7,109 nt of DNA, taken from NCBI GenBank assembly GCA_003517725.1, contig DOZZ01000274.1, forward strand, positions 1 through 7,109. The letters run 5' to 3'. Source of the stretch: Bryobacterales bacterium. Lineage in GTDB: Bacteria > Acidobacteriota > Terriglobia > Bryobacterales > Bryobacteraceae. Shown here one piece after another: positions 1 through 7,109 of the stretch. Positions within the stretch are counted from its first letter, which is position 1. Every line of letters starts with the position of its first letter. The notes beneath the pieces were generated by a model. That model had not been told where the DNA came from, searched no databases, and saw nothing but the letters and a program-made list of their open reading frames with translations. Position numbers and translations under genes: made by a program.

Positions 1-2031
1 CGCAATCTGCGCGATGAGTTGCAGGCGGCGGGCTTCTTCGATGCCACCGTGGACTTTCAGGAACAGCGCGTTATTAACGATCGCCAGGAGATCGATTACC
101 TGATCACGCCCGGCACCCGCCACCGCTTCGTGCACCTGGATATCGAGGGTAACCACTATTTCAAGCAGGAAGATATTCGCGAGCGCATGTTCCTCGAGAC
201 TAAATCGTTCCAGTTCCGGCATGGGCGCTTCAGCGAGGCGTTCGTGCGGCGCGATCAAGAGACCCTCACCAATCTCTACCGCTCGAACGGCTTTCGCGAC
301 GTGGCCGTCACGCACGTGACCAAGGACGACTACCAGGGACGCGAAGGTGATATTGCCGTGACCATCCACATCGAAGAAGGCGTCCAGTGGCTGGTCTCGG
401 ATCTGCGAGTGACCGGCTACAAGCGGCTGGATCTGAAAAATGTGCTGTCGACCCTCTCTTCGTCGACGCAACAGCCGTATGCCGATTTAAACGTGGCGTC
501 CGACCGCGATTCGATTCTGGCGTACTACTTCGAAAACGGCTTTCCCAACGCGACCTTCGAATGGAGTTCCACGCCTGGCCCCGCGCCGCACACCGTTAAT
601 TTGAAGTATCAGGTGACCGAGGGCGAGCAGCAGTTCGTGCGGCAGGTGCAGGTGAACGGCCTGAATGTCACGCGCCCGCGGCTGGTCTATCGCAACCTGC
701 AGTTGAACCCCGGCGATCCGCTCTCGCCGCTGAAGATGGCCGATACCCAGAAGCGTTTATACGACCTGGGCGTCTTCGCCTCGGTCGACACGGCGGTGCA
801 GAACCCGGAGGGCGCCGAGCACGACAGGTTCGTGCTGTTCGACATGGAGGAAGGCAGCCGCTACTCGGTGTCGGGCGGCATCGGCGCCACGCTGGCGCGC
901 ATCGGCGGCAGCAACCAGCAGGCCGATTTGACCAATCCAGGGGGCGCCACCGGCGTCAGCCCGCGCGTCAGCCTGGACGTAAGCCGCATCAATTTTCTGG
1001 GCCTGGGCCACACGGTTAGCCTGCGCACGCGCTACTCCACACTCGAGAAGCGCGGGCTGTTCGATTACCTCGCCCCGCGCATCCTCAACCACACCAATCT
1101 GGATCTTTCCTTCGACGTGCTGTACGACGATTCGCGCGATGTGCGCACCTTCTCGGCCAAGCGCGCCGAAGTTTCGACGCAGCTCACCGACCGACTGACC
1201 AAGGCGCTCACCGCCTTTTTCCGGTTCAGCTACCGGCACGTCAACGTCGGCACGTTGAAGATTGATCCGCTGCTGATCCCGCGCCTGTCGCAATCGGACC
1301 GCGTCGGAATGTTCTCGGCGAACTTCGTCGAAGACCGGCGCGACGACCCGACCGACGCGCACAAGGGCCGCTACAACACGCTGGATCTGGGCTATTCGTC
1401 ATCGATTTTCGGCTCGCAGGTCAGCTTTCTGCGACTGCTGGCGCGCAACGCGAGCTATCATCGCGTGACCCGCAAGCTGCTGCTGGCGCGGGAACTGTCG
1501 ATCGGCATTGCGCCCGCTTTCGGCGGGATCGTCGAGGTCTCGACCGATCCCGACCCCATCCCGCTGCCTGAGCGCTTCTTCGCCGGCGGCGGCGAGACCA
1601 TGCGCGGCTTCCCCGAAAATCAGGCCGGCCCGCGCGACAAAAAGACCGGCTTCCCGCTTGGCGGCTCGGCCCTGCTGTTTCACAAAACCGAGCTGCGCTT
1701 TCCGCTGATCGGCGAAAATATCGGCGGCGTGCTGTTTCACGATATGGGCAACGTCTACTCGACGCCCGGCAACATCTCGTTCCGCGTCCACCAGAAGAGC
1801 CTCACCGATTTCGACTACATGGTGCACGCGGTCGGGTTCGGCATCCGTTATAGGACCCCCATCGGGCCGGTGCGCGGCGACGTGGCTTACAGCATCAATC
1901 CACCCAGCTTCAACGGCTTCAAAGGCACCTTTAACCAGTTGCTGCAGTGCACCGAAACCAACAGCTGCACGTCCGCGCGGCAGCAGATCAGCCACTTCCA
2001 ATTTTTCTTTTCGATAGGGCAGACCTTCTAA
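1..2031 (+). CDS. BamA/TamA (Omp85) family outer-membrane protein, 5'-partial
   Basis: Omp85 proteins insert and fold beta-barrel proteins in the outer membrane, using periplasmic POTRA repeats and a C-terminal 16-stranded barrel. The frame is open to the left edge, so the N-terminus with signal peptide is missing; the TTG at 19 is only an internal codon. In the 676 visible residues I see the tail of one POTRA (ending about nt 120), then three whole POTRAs at about 121-390, 391-636 and 637-864, each ending in a charged strand such as 'VTIHIEEG' or 'LFDMEEGSRYSV'. The barrel occupies about 865-2028 (388 residues, usual size). It carries the loop-6 motif as MRGF (1600-1611), with the RGF core of the family, and ends in an aromatic-rich last strand with terminal Phe, the outer-membrane beta-signal. 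The stop overlaps the next start (TAATG). With at least four POTRAs it resembles BamA more than the three-POTRA TamA, but the tamB-like gene downstream favours a TamA-type role; the sequence does not settle which. Confidence 0.93.
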   Translation, partial: RNLRDELQAAGFFDATVDFQEQRVINDRQEIDYLITPGTRHRFVHLDIEGNHYFKQEDIRERMFLETKSFQFRHGRFSEAFVRRDQETLTNLYRSNGFRDVAVTHVTKDDYQGREGDIAVTIHIEEGVQWLVSDLRVTGYKRLDLKNVLSTLSSSTQQPYADLNVASDRDSILAYYFENGFPNATFEWSSTPGPAPHTVNLKYQVTEGEQQFVRQVQVNGLNVTRPRLVYRNLQLNPGDPLSPLKMADTQKRLYDLGVFASVDTAVQNPEGAEHDRFVLFDMEEGSRYSVSGGIGATLARIGGSNQQADLTNPGGATGVSPRVSLDVSRINFLGLGHTVSLRTRYSTLEKRGLFDYLAPRILNHTNLDLSFDVLYDDSRDVRTFSAKRAEVSTQLTDRLTKALTAFFRFSYRHVNVGTLKIDPLLIPRLSQSDRVGMFSANFVEDRRDDPTDAHKGRYNTLDLGYSSSIFGSQVSFLRLLARNASYHRVTRKLLLARELSIGIAPAFGGIVEVSTDPDPIPLPERFFAGGGETMRGFPENQAGPRDKKTGFPLGGSALLFHKTELRFPLIGENIGGVLFHDMGNVYSTPGNISFRVHQKSLTDFDYMVHAVGFGIRYRTPIGPVRGDVAYSINPPSFNGFKGTFNQLLQCTETNSCTSARQQISHFQFFFSIGQTF

Positions 2032-2678
2032 TGACCTTTCTACTGATTACCGTCGCGGCCATGCTGAGTTTCGCCGAGCCGGTGGTGGTCGATCGCATCG
2101 CCGTGAGTGTCGCGACCCAGGCCATCACGCTCAGCGAGGTAAAGGAAGAGGTCGCGGTCACCGCTTTCATGAACGGCGAGAAGCCGGACTACAGCCCCGG
2201 CGTGCTGCGGCGCGCCGTGGACCGGCTGGTGGATCAGGCGCTGATCCGGCGCGAGATCGACTTGGGGCGCTATGCGATGCCCGGCCCCGAGGTCGCCAGC
2301 GGTATGCTGGCGGCGCTGCAAAAACAGCACGGAGGGCGCACCGGACTGGATCGCGCGCTGGCCTCGTACGGGCTGACGCGTCAGGAACTGCAGGCGCACC
2401 TGGCGTGGCAGGCGACCTTGCTGCAGTTCATCGAGATGCGCTTCCGCCCGGCCGTGCAGGTGACCAGCGAAGACGTTCAAAAATATTTCCACCAGCACTA
2501 CGCCACCAGGACTGAGAGTGGCCGCCCCATTGCTCTCGACAGCATGCGCGCGCAGATCGAGAATGAGCTGACGGCGAGCCGCGCGGATGAAGAAATGGAG
2601 CAGTGGCTGAAGGACACGCGCAAGCAGACCGCCATTGTGGTGCGCGACGAGTCGGTGGGAAAGGAGATTAAGCCATGA
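2031..2678 (+). CDS. SurA-like periplasmic chaperone lacking a PPIase domain
   Basis: Likely exported holdase of the SurA/trigger-factor-like fold, which binds unfolded outer-membrane proteins in the periplasm. The ATG at 2031 is chosen because it overlaps the upstream stop and begins a short signal peptide (residues 1-15, hydrophobic, cleavage-like 'SFA' before E16). An ATG 28 codons upstream is in frame but would bury the signal behind barrel-coding sequence. After cleavage comes 'VVVDRIAVSVATQAITLSEV' (18-37), matching the SurA N-domain opening, then a helical region to about 143, 'VTSEDVQKYFHQHY' (144-157), a short linker, and the amphipathic helix beginning 'LDSMRAQIENEL' that in SurA packs back on the N-domain. 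The parvulin domain that normally sits between these last two parts is absent; the protein has 215 residues against over 400 for E. coli SurA. The upstream AGGG at 2016-2019 is a weak, distant ribosome site, so translation probably depends on coupling. The role is inferred from fold and context. Confidence 0.82.
   Translation: MTFLLITVAAMLSFAEPVVVDRIAVSVATQAITLSEVKEEVAVTAFMNGEKPDYSPGVLRRAVDRLVDQALIRREIDLGRYAMPGPEVASGMLAALQKQHGGRTGLDRALASYGLTRQELQAHLAWQATLLQFIEMRFRPAVQVTSEDVQKYFHQHYATRTESGRPIALDSMRAQIENELTASRADEEMEQWLKDTRKQTAIVVRDESVGKEIKP
2661..2666 (+). promoter_or_regulatory. Ribosome binding site for the TamB-like gene
   Basis: AAGGAG lies eight bases before the ATG at 2675, inside the last codons of the SurA-like gene. 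It is a near-consensus Shine-Dalgarno sequence and supports the 2675 start, which also overlaps the preceding stop as ATGA. It is much stronger than anything before the SurA-like start. Confidence 0.8.
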
Positions 2679-5600
2679 CCCGGCCGGGCCGCATTGTCCT
2701 GATCTCCGCCGGTTCCATGGTGTTGCTGCTGCTGATCGTGGTGGTGGCCGGCGTGACCATCCTGCGCAGCGGCTGGTTCCAGAACAAAGTGCGGCTGCGG
2801 CTGATCAGTGAAGTCGAAAAGGCCACGGGCGGAACCGTGGAGATCGGCGCGTTTCGCTTTGACTGGAAGACCATGACGGCCGAAATCGATCGCTTCGTGG
2901 TGCACGGCACGGAGCCGGCCGGCGGGCCGCCGCTGCTGATGGTGCCGAAGCTGACCGTGGGTCTGAAGATTGTGTCCGTCCTGAAGCGCGACGTGGACCT
3001 GCAGCTGGTGCGGGCCGATGGGCCGCAAGCCTACCTGCTGGTGAATAAGGACGGGTCCACCAACATCCCGGCGCCGAAAATTCCGAGCACCAGCAATAAA
3101 TCCGGCCCCGAGACGATTCTGGATTTGGCCATCGGCAAGTTTGAAATCAACAACGGCCGCGCCGAAGTGCACGCCGCCGGCAATCCGCCCAAGGTCACGC
3201 CGTACGATCTGCGCGGCGAGAATTTGAAGACCGTGTTCACGTACGACATGACCGGCCCGCGCTACAACGGGACACTTTCGGTGCAGCCGATCAACGTCGT
3301 GTTCGGCGATTACAAGCCGCTGCCCGTGAATATCGATACGAAGGTGCAATTTGAAAAAGACCGGCTGGTGATGCAGCAGACGCACCTGACCACGCCCCAT
3401 TCCGAGATCAACCTGGATGGCAAGATCGAGCACTTCAACGCACCGGTACTCGACGCCCAGTACCGCGGCCGCTTTGACTTGGGCGAACTCAGCCAGACCT
3501 TTCGCGTCAAAGGCAAGACTTCCGGGCAAGCCGAGTCGGAAGGCAAGCTGCATTACGTGTCGGCCACCGATTATGGCGCCGAGGGCAGCCTGAAGCTTCA
3601 GGATGTCGCCATCACGCAGCCCGGCATGCGGCTGCGCGGCGTGCACGGCGATGCCAATTTCGTCGCCAACCCCACGCTGGTGAATCTGAAGGGAATGCGC
3701 CTTTATGCGGCCGGCGGCGAGATCACCGGGTCCGGCAGCCTGCGCGACATGGACCGTTTCGCGCTGACCGGGCATCTGCGCGGCTTCGATTTGAACCGCA
3801 CCGGCGCGCAGTTCGGCGTCTCGAAAGTGCCGTATGATGGCGTGGTCTCCGGACCGTTTGAGGTACGGGGCAGCCTAAAGGAAATGGCGCGCAACCATTA
3901 CAGCGCCAACGCCCGTCTCGATATCGCCCCCGCCAAAGGCGCCAAGCCGGTGCGCGGCGCGATCGACGTGCACTATGACGCCGCGGCGGACAATCTGGTG
4001 CTGAAGCCGTCGTTCCTGCAACTGCCGTCGACGCGCCTGACATTCTCGGGAGCGCTCAATCGCCAGTTGACAGTGCACGCCGAGACCACCGACTTGAACG
4101 ATCTGTCGCCGGTGCTGGGACCGAAAACGCCCTTGAAACTGGCGAACGGCAAGCTGCAGTTTGACGGCACCGTCAACGGCAAGCTGGCGGCGCCGGTGGT
4201 GCAAGGTCATTTCGTCGGCGCCAATCTGATGTATGAGGACCAGAAGCTGGACTCGGCCGCGGCCGATATCCGTCTGCAGCGCAGCGGCCTGGAGGTCCAC
4301 AATGGCGTGTTCGGCTACCAGAATCTGACCGGCAAACTTGATGCCGTCGTGGGCCTGACCGATTGGAAGCCGCTCAACACCAACGCGCTGCAGGTGAACG
4401 CGTCGGTCGCTAATGCGGACCTCGCCAATCTGCTGGCACTGGCCGGGCACAAGGAAATCGCGGCTACGGGCACGCTGCAGGCCAGCGCGCGCATTACGGG
4501 CACCATCGGCAACCCGCAGCCAGTCGCGGACCTGAGCGTGACCAAAGGCAGCCTGCAGGGCGAACCGTTTGACCGCTTGGCGGTGCACGTGGATTCGCCC
4601 ACCAGCACCAGCGAGCGCGCCGTCGCGCAGATGACCGCGGGCGCCAAACAGTTGAACGGCACCGCCACCTATGCGCATGGCGCCGGCGTGTTCCTGCCCG
4701 GCGAACTCAACTTCTCGGTTTCGACCAACTCGATGCAGCTGGCCCAGTTTAAGACGCTGCATGCCGATCAGCCGACGCTGGCGGGGACGGCGCAAATATC
4801 GGCGCAAGGAGCCCTGCGCCTTCTGCCGTCCAAGCCCAATCAGCCGGGCTATCAGATCCAAAACGTGAACGCGGACATCGCGGCGAAGGGCCTGAATTTC
4901 GATCAGCGGCAATTGGGCGACATCACGCTGACGGCGCGTACGACCGGTACGCCGCAAGGCCCGACGCTGACCGCGCACGTGGATTCGAACTTCGCGAGCG
5001 CCGTGCTGAAAGGCGATGCGCGCGTGCTGCTGAGCGGCGACTATCCCGGCAGCGGCAACGTGACCTTCTCCAAAGTAGATGTCGCGACCGTGCGCAAGAT
5101 CCTGATGCCGTCCCCCGACCCGAACGGGTATCCCATCACGGGCTCAGTCGAAGGCAAGTTGGAATTTTCGGGTTCGGCCATGAAACGCGATACCTGGAAA
5201 GCCGCTCTCGACATTCCGAAGCTGGAGCTGCGGCCCGCCAACCCGGCCGACCCGGTGCTAACGCAGTTCGCGCTCACCAATTCGGCGCCCATACGCGTGT
5301 CCTTGCAGAACGACAAAGTCACCATCGAAAGCGCGCGGCTGGTTTCGCGCGACACCGACCTGTCGATCTCCGGCTCGGTGCTGCTCGACGCCAAAAACAC
5401 GCTGGACCTGCACGTCGACGGCAAAGCCGATCTCTCGGTGCTGCACGTCTTCGAGCGCGACATCTTCTCCTCGGGCGCCGTGGTGATGCAAGCCACGATC
5501 CGGGGCAGCGCGCAGTTGCCCACCATCGGCGGCTATCTGGATCTTAAGAACGCCAACCTGAATCTGGTGGACGCGCCCAACGGCCTCTCGAACGCCAACG

Positions 5601-6694
5601 GCCGCATTGTATTTGACGGCAACCGCGCCAACATTCAAAGCCTCACGGCCGAAACCGGCGGCGGCAAAGTCAAAATGACCGGGTTCGTGGCGTTCGCCGG
5701 AGGCGCCTACACCTTCCGCCTGGCGGCCGACGCGCAGGGTGTGCGCATCCGCTATCCGGAGGGCGTCAGCACCATCGCCGATGCCGCGCTTAACGTCACC
5801 GGCAGCAAGGATCGCAGCGTGCTCACCGGCCGCATCACCATTTTGCGGACTGCCTTCAATCCGCGCACCGACGTGGGCTCCATCCTGACAGCCTCGTCGC
5901 AGCCGGTGAAGACGCCCTCCGCCCAAACGGGCATTCTGGGCGGACTCCAGTTCGACGTAGGCATCGAGACATCGCCCGACATCAGCTTCCAGAGCTCGCT
6001 CACCGACAGCCTGCAGTTCGAAGCCCATCTGCGCCTGCGTGGCAACGTCTCGAACCCGGTACTGCTGGGCCGCATCAACATCACCCAGGGCGACCTGACC
6101 TTCTTCGGCAACAAATACACCATCAACTCGGGCTCGGTCGCGTTCTATAACCCGGTCAAGCTGGAGCCCATTCTGAATGTCGATCTGGAGACCAAAGCCC
6201 GCGGCGTGGACGTCACGCTAACGGTATCGGGCCCGATCAACAAGCTCAACGTGAGCTACCATTCGGACCCGCCGCTGCAGTTCTCCGACATCGTGGCACT
6301 GCTAGCCACCGGCCGCACGCCGTCGGACGCTACGATCGCGGCGCGCCAACCCGCGGCCGCGCCACAAAGCTGGCAGCAGATGGGAGCCTCGGCGCTGGTG
6401 GGGCAGGCCATCGCGAACCCCGTGGCCGGGCGTCTGCAGCGCTTCTTCGGCGTCAGCAAGCTAAAGATCGATCCGCTACTGTCGGGCGTCACCGGCAACC
6501 CGCAAGCCCGGCTCACCATCGAACAGCAGGTGACGCCGGCCATCACCTTCACCTACATCACCGACGTGGCCAACGCCAGCACGCAAGTGTTGCGCGTTGA
6601 GTGGGCCATCAACAAGAATGTGTCGGCGGTGGCGCTACGCGAGGAAAACGGCTACTTCGGGCTGGACCTGTTCTACAAGAAGCGGTTCAAATAA
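2675..6694 (+). CDS. tamB: TamB-like translocation/assembly module protein (AsmA-like superfamily)
   Basis: TamB proteins are anchored in the inner membrane and span the periplasm as a long beta-structured groove, acting with an Omp85 partner and in phospholipid delivery to the outer membrane. The start at 2675 has a strong ribosome site and gives a single N-terminal membrane segment (about residues 8-29) after a basic end (MTRPGR). Residues about 38-130 are AsmA-like ('GGTVEIGAFRFDW', 'LLVNKDGSTNIP'). The middle is built of beta-rich modules with a recurring 'G-x-L...G...P...G-x-L' pattern. The C-terminal third is the conserved TamB domain: 'LLGRINITQGDLTFFGNKY' near residue 1132, 'DPPLQFSDIVALLATGR' at 1198-1214, 'LQRFFGVSKLKIDP', and a final strand ending 'GLDLFYKKRFK'. 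At 1339 residues it matches E. coli TamB (about 1260) in scale. It contains no cysteine that I can find. Symbol assigned by family and context; orthology to E. coli tamB is not proven. Confidence 0.9.
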   Translation: MTRPGRIVLISAGSMVLLLLIVVVAGVTILRSGWFQNKVRLRLISEVEKATGGTVEIGAFRFDWKTMTAEIDRFVVHGTEPAGGPPLLMVPKLTVGLKIVSVLKRDVDLQLVRADGPQAYLLVNKDGSTNIPAPKIPSTSNKSGPETILDLAIGKFEINNGRAEVHAAGNPPKVTPYDLRGENLKTVFTYDMTGPRYNGTLSVQPINVVFGDYKPLPVNIDTKVQFEKDRLVMQQTHLTTPHSEINLDGKIEHFNAPVLDAQYRGRFDLGELSQTFRVKGKTSGQAESEGKLHYVSATDYGAEGSLKLQDVAITQPGMRLRGVHGDANFVANPTLVNLKGMRLYAAGGEITGSGSLRDMDRFALTGHLRGFDLNRTGAQFGVSKVPYDGVVSGPFEVRGSLKEMARNHYSANARLDIAPAKGAKPVRGAIDVHYDAAADNLVLKPSFLQLPSTRLTFSGALNRQLTVHAETTDLNDLSPVLGPKTPLKLANGKLQFDGTVNGKLAAPVVQGHFVGANLMYEDQKLDSAAADIRLQRSGLEVHNGVFGYQNLTGKLDAVVGLTDWKPLNTNALQVNASVANADLANLLALAGHKEIAATGTLQASARITGTIGNPQPVADLSVTKGSLQGEPFDRLAVHVDSPTSTSERAVAQMTAGAKQLNGTATYAHGAGVFLPGELNFSVSTNSMQLAQFKTLHADQPTLAGTAQISAQGALRLLPSKPNQPGYQIQNVNADIAAKGLNFDQRQLGDITLTARTTGTPQGPTLTAHVDSNFASAVLKGDARVLLSGDYPGSGNVTFSKVDVATVRKILMPSPDPNGYPITGSVEGKLEFSGSAMKRDTWKAALDIPKLELRPANPADPVLTQFALTNSAPIRVSLQNDKVTIESARLVSRDTDLSISGSVLLDAKNTLDLHVDGKADLSVLHVFERDIFSSGAVVMQATIRGSAQLPTIGGYLDLKNANLNLVDAPNGLSNANGRIVFDGNRANIQSLTAETGGGKVKMTGFVAFAGGAYTFRLAADAQGVRIRYPEGVSTIADAALNVTGSKDRSVLTGRITILRTAFNPRTDVGSILTASSQPVKTPSAQTGILGGLQFDVGIETSPDISFQSSLTDSLQFEAHLRLRGNVSNPVLLGRINITQGDLTFFGNKYTINSGSVAFYNPVKLEPILNVDLETKARGVDVTLTVSGPINKLNVSYHSDPPLQFSDIVALLATGRTPSDATIAARQPAAAPQSWQQMGASALVGQAIANPVAGRLQRFFGVSKLKIDPLLSGVTGNPQARLTIEQQVTPAITFTYITDVANASTQVLRVEWAINKNVSAVALREENGYFGLDLFYKKRFK

Positions 6695-6741
6695 AGAGCG
6701 GACCGATCTTACTTCAATCCCGCAACAAAGGACCCGTGACG
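6695..6741. other. Convergent intergenic gap, no terminator recognised
   Basis: These 47 bases separate the stop of the TamB-like gene from the stop of the minus-strand acyltransferase. I see no GC-rich hairpin followed by a T-run on either strand. The 8-base palindrome TGACGTCA at 6737-6744 overlaps the acyltransferase stop but is too short to be a terminator stem. Termination here is either Rho-dependent or occurs inside the opposing gene. Confidence 0.6.
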
Positions 6742-7109
6742 TCAGGCGTGGGTGCGTACCGCGATTTCGCTGGGCCGGTCAATCACGAACTTGCGCCGCT
6801 CGAAATACTTCTTGAGGCGCAGCGCAGGCTTCTCCACCAGATGCCAAGACACAATCGCCACTCCCAGAATGATCGGGTAAGCCAACGCAATACCCTTCAG
6901 CCAATTGATGCCCGGATGATAGAACTCCATCTGCTGCTGCAGCGGGAACGCGTAAATATATAGCCCGTAAGAATAGTCCCCAATGCGGGTGAAGGGCCGG
7001 AAAAAGACCGCAGGGTGAAGTGAGAAACAGAGTGTGGCGTAAGCCAGCGCCGGTAAAATGTAGACCCGCCCCATCTCCGGATCCTGGATGAACCAGGTGC
7101 TGCCAACCA
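6742..7109 (-). CDS. Acyltransferase family 3 (OafA/NodX-like) membrane protein, 5'-partial
   Basis: This family of multi-pass inner-membrane enzymes transfers acyl groups, often acetyl, to sugars of lipopolysaccharide, exopolysaccharide or other glycans. Only the last 122 or so residues are here; the frame is open to the right edge ('VGSTWFIQDPEMGRVYILP'), so the ATG at 7074 is an internal methionine and not the start. Visible are a hydrophobic segment 'ILPALAYATLCFSL', the characteristic 'IGDYSYGLYIYAFPLQQ' helix start, a further membrane segment 'ALAYPIILGVAIVSW', and the family-typical end 'HLVEKPALRLKK' (the HLVEKP part at 6826-6843) followed by a basic tail. The catalytic histidine region of the N-terminal helices lies outside the window, so activity and substrate cannot be judged. 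It converges on the TamB-like gene, leaving 47 bases between stops, and is not part of that operon. Confidence 0.87.
   Translation of the reverse strand, partial: VGSTWFIQDPEMGRVYILPALAYATLCFSLHPAVFFRPFTRIGDYSYGLYIYAFPLQQQMEFYHPGINWLKGIALAYPIILGVAIVSWHLVEKPALRLKKYFERRKFVIDRPSEIAVRTHA

Noticed and set aside
757..2001. Two minus-strand frames of about 200 codons opposite the Omp85 barrel
   Set aside because: Low-complexity A/R/G/V-rich translations without motifs; shadows of the barrel-coding frame.
1947..2030. Earlier in-frame ATG giving a 28-residue N-terminal extension of the SurA-like protein
   Set aside because: It would overlap the Omp85 gene by 85 bases and place charged and polar residues ahead of the signal peptide; the TAATG start at 2031 is more natural.
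2498..3775. Long open frame on the minus strand (425 codons) opposite the end of the SurA-like gene and the start of the TamB-like gene
   Set aside because: The translation is rich in H, R, G, A and Q with no recognisable domain, typical of the antisense of GC-rich coding sequence; the plus-strand proteins are clearly real families.
3875..4978. Minus-strand open frame of 367 codons inside the TamB-like gene
   Set aside because: Same antisense composition, no domain, no ribosome site evident, and fully contained in a well-supported gene.
6737..6744. Perfect 8-base palindrome TGACGTCA at the acyltransferase stop
   Set aside because: Too short and too likely by chance in GC-rich DNA; no second copy or promoter context to make it an operator.
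6601..6963. Plus-strand open frame of 120 codons across the TamB-like 3' end and the acyltransferase
   Set aside because: It spans two genes in other frames, has no ribosome site or domain, and lies opposite the clear HLVEKP acyltransferase end.

Overview
The window comes from a GC-rich Gram-negative (diderm) genome. It holds the end of an outer-membrane biogenesis operon on the plus strand, followed by the C-terminal part of a convergent membrane acyltransferase gene on the minus strand. Gene order and protein style (Omp85 barrel, then a short SurA-like protein, then a very large TamB-like protein) fit an environmental lineage such as Acidobacteriota (Solibacteres/Bryobacterales type). That placement is recognition-based inference; no marker gene is present to prove it.

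Layout. From the left edge to 2031 runs an Omp85-family (BamA/TamA) protein, cut at its N-terminus by the window edge, with at least three complete POTRA repeats, the tail of a further one, and a full beta-barrel. At 2031-2678 is a 215-residue exported protein with the SurA N-domain and C-terminal helix but no parvulin PPIase domain. At 2675-6694 is a 1339-residue TamB/AsmA-like protein with an N-terminal membrane anchor and the conserved TamB C-terminal domain. The three genes touch or overlap (TAATG at the first junction, ATGA at the second), so they are almost certainly co-transcribed and translationally coupled. After a 47-base gap comes the minus-strand gene, an acyltransferase-3 (OafA/NodX-like) protein whose N-terminal part lies beyond the right edge.

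How the genes fit together. TamB-type proteins span the periplasm from an inner-membrane anchor and work with an Omp85 partner or in phospholipid transport to the outer membrane. A SurA-like holdase would escort unfolded outer-membrane proteins. The trio reads as one envelope-assembly module: chaperone, periplasmic bridge and outer-membrane insertase. The acyltransferase is a separate transcription unit, probably modifying a surface glycan.

No RNA gene, mobile element, CRISPR array, convincing promoter or terminator was seen. Coding density is close to 100%, with no gene-free stretch over 50 bases. I did not find a clearly undescribed system; the points most worth a second look are the PPIase-less SurA protein locked between the Omp85 and TamB genes, and the CX5C pair that holds the only two cysteines seen in the three operon proteins.
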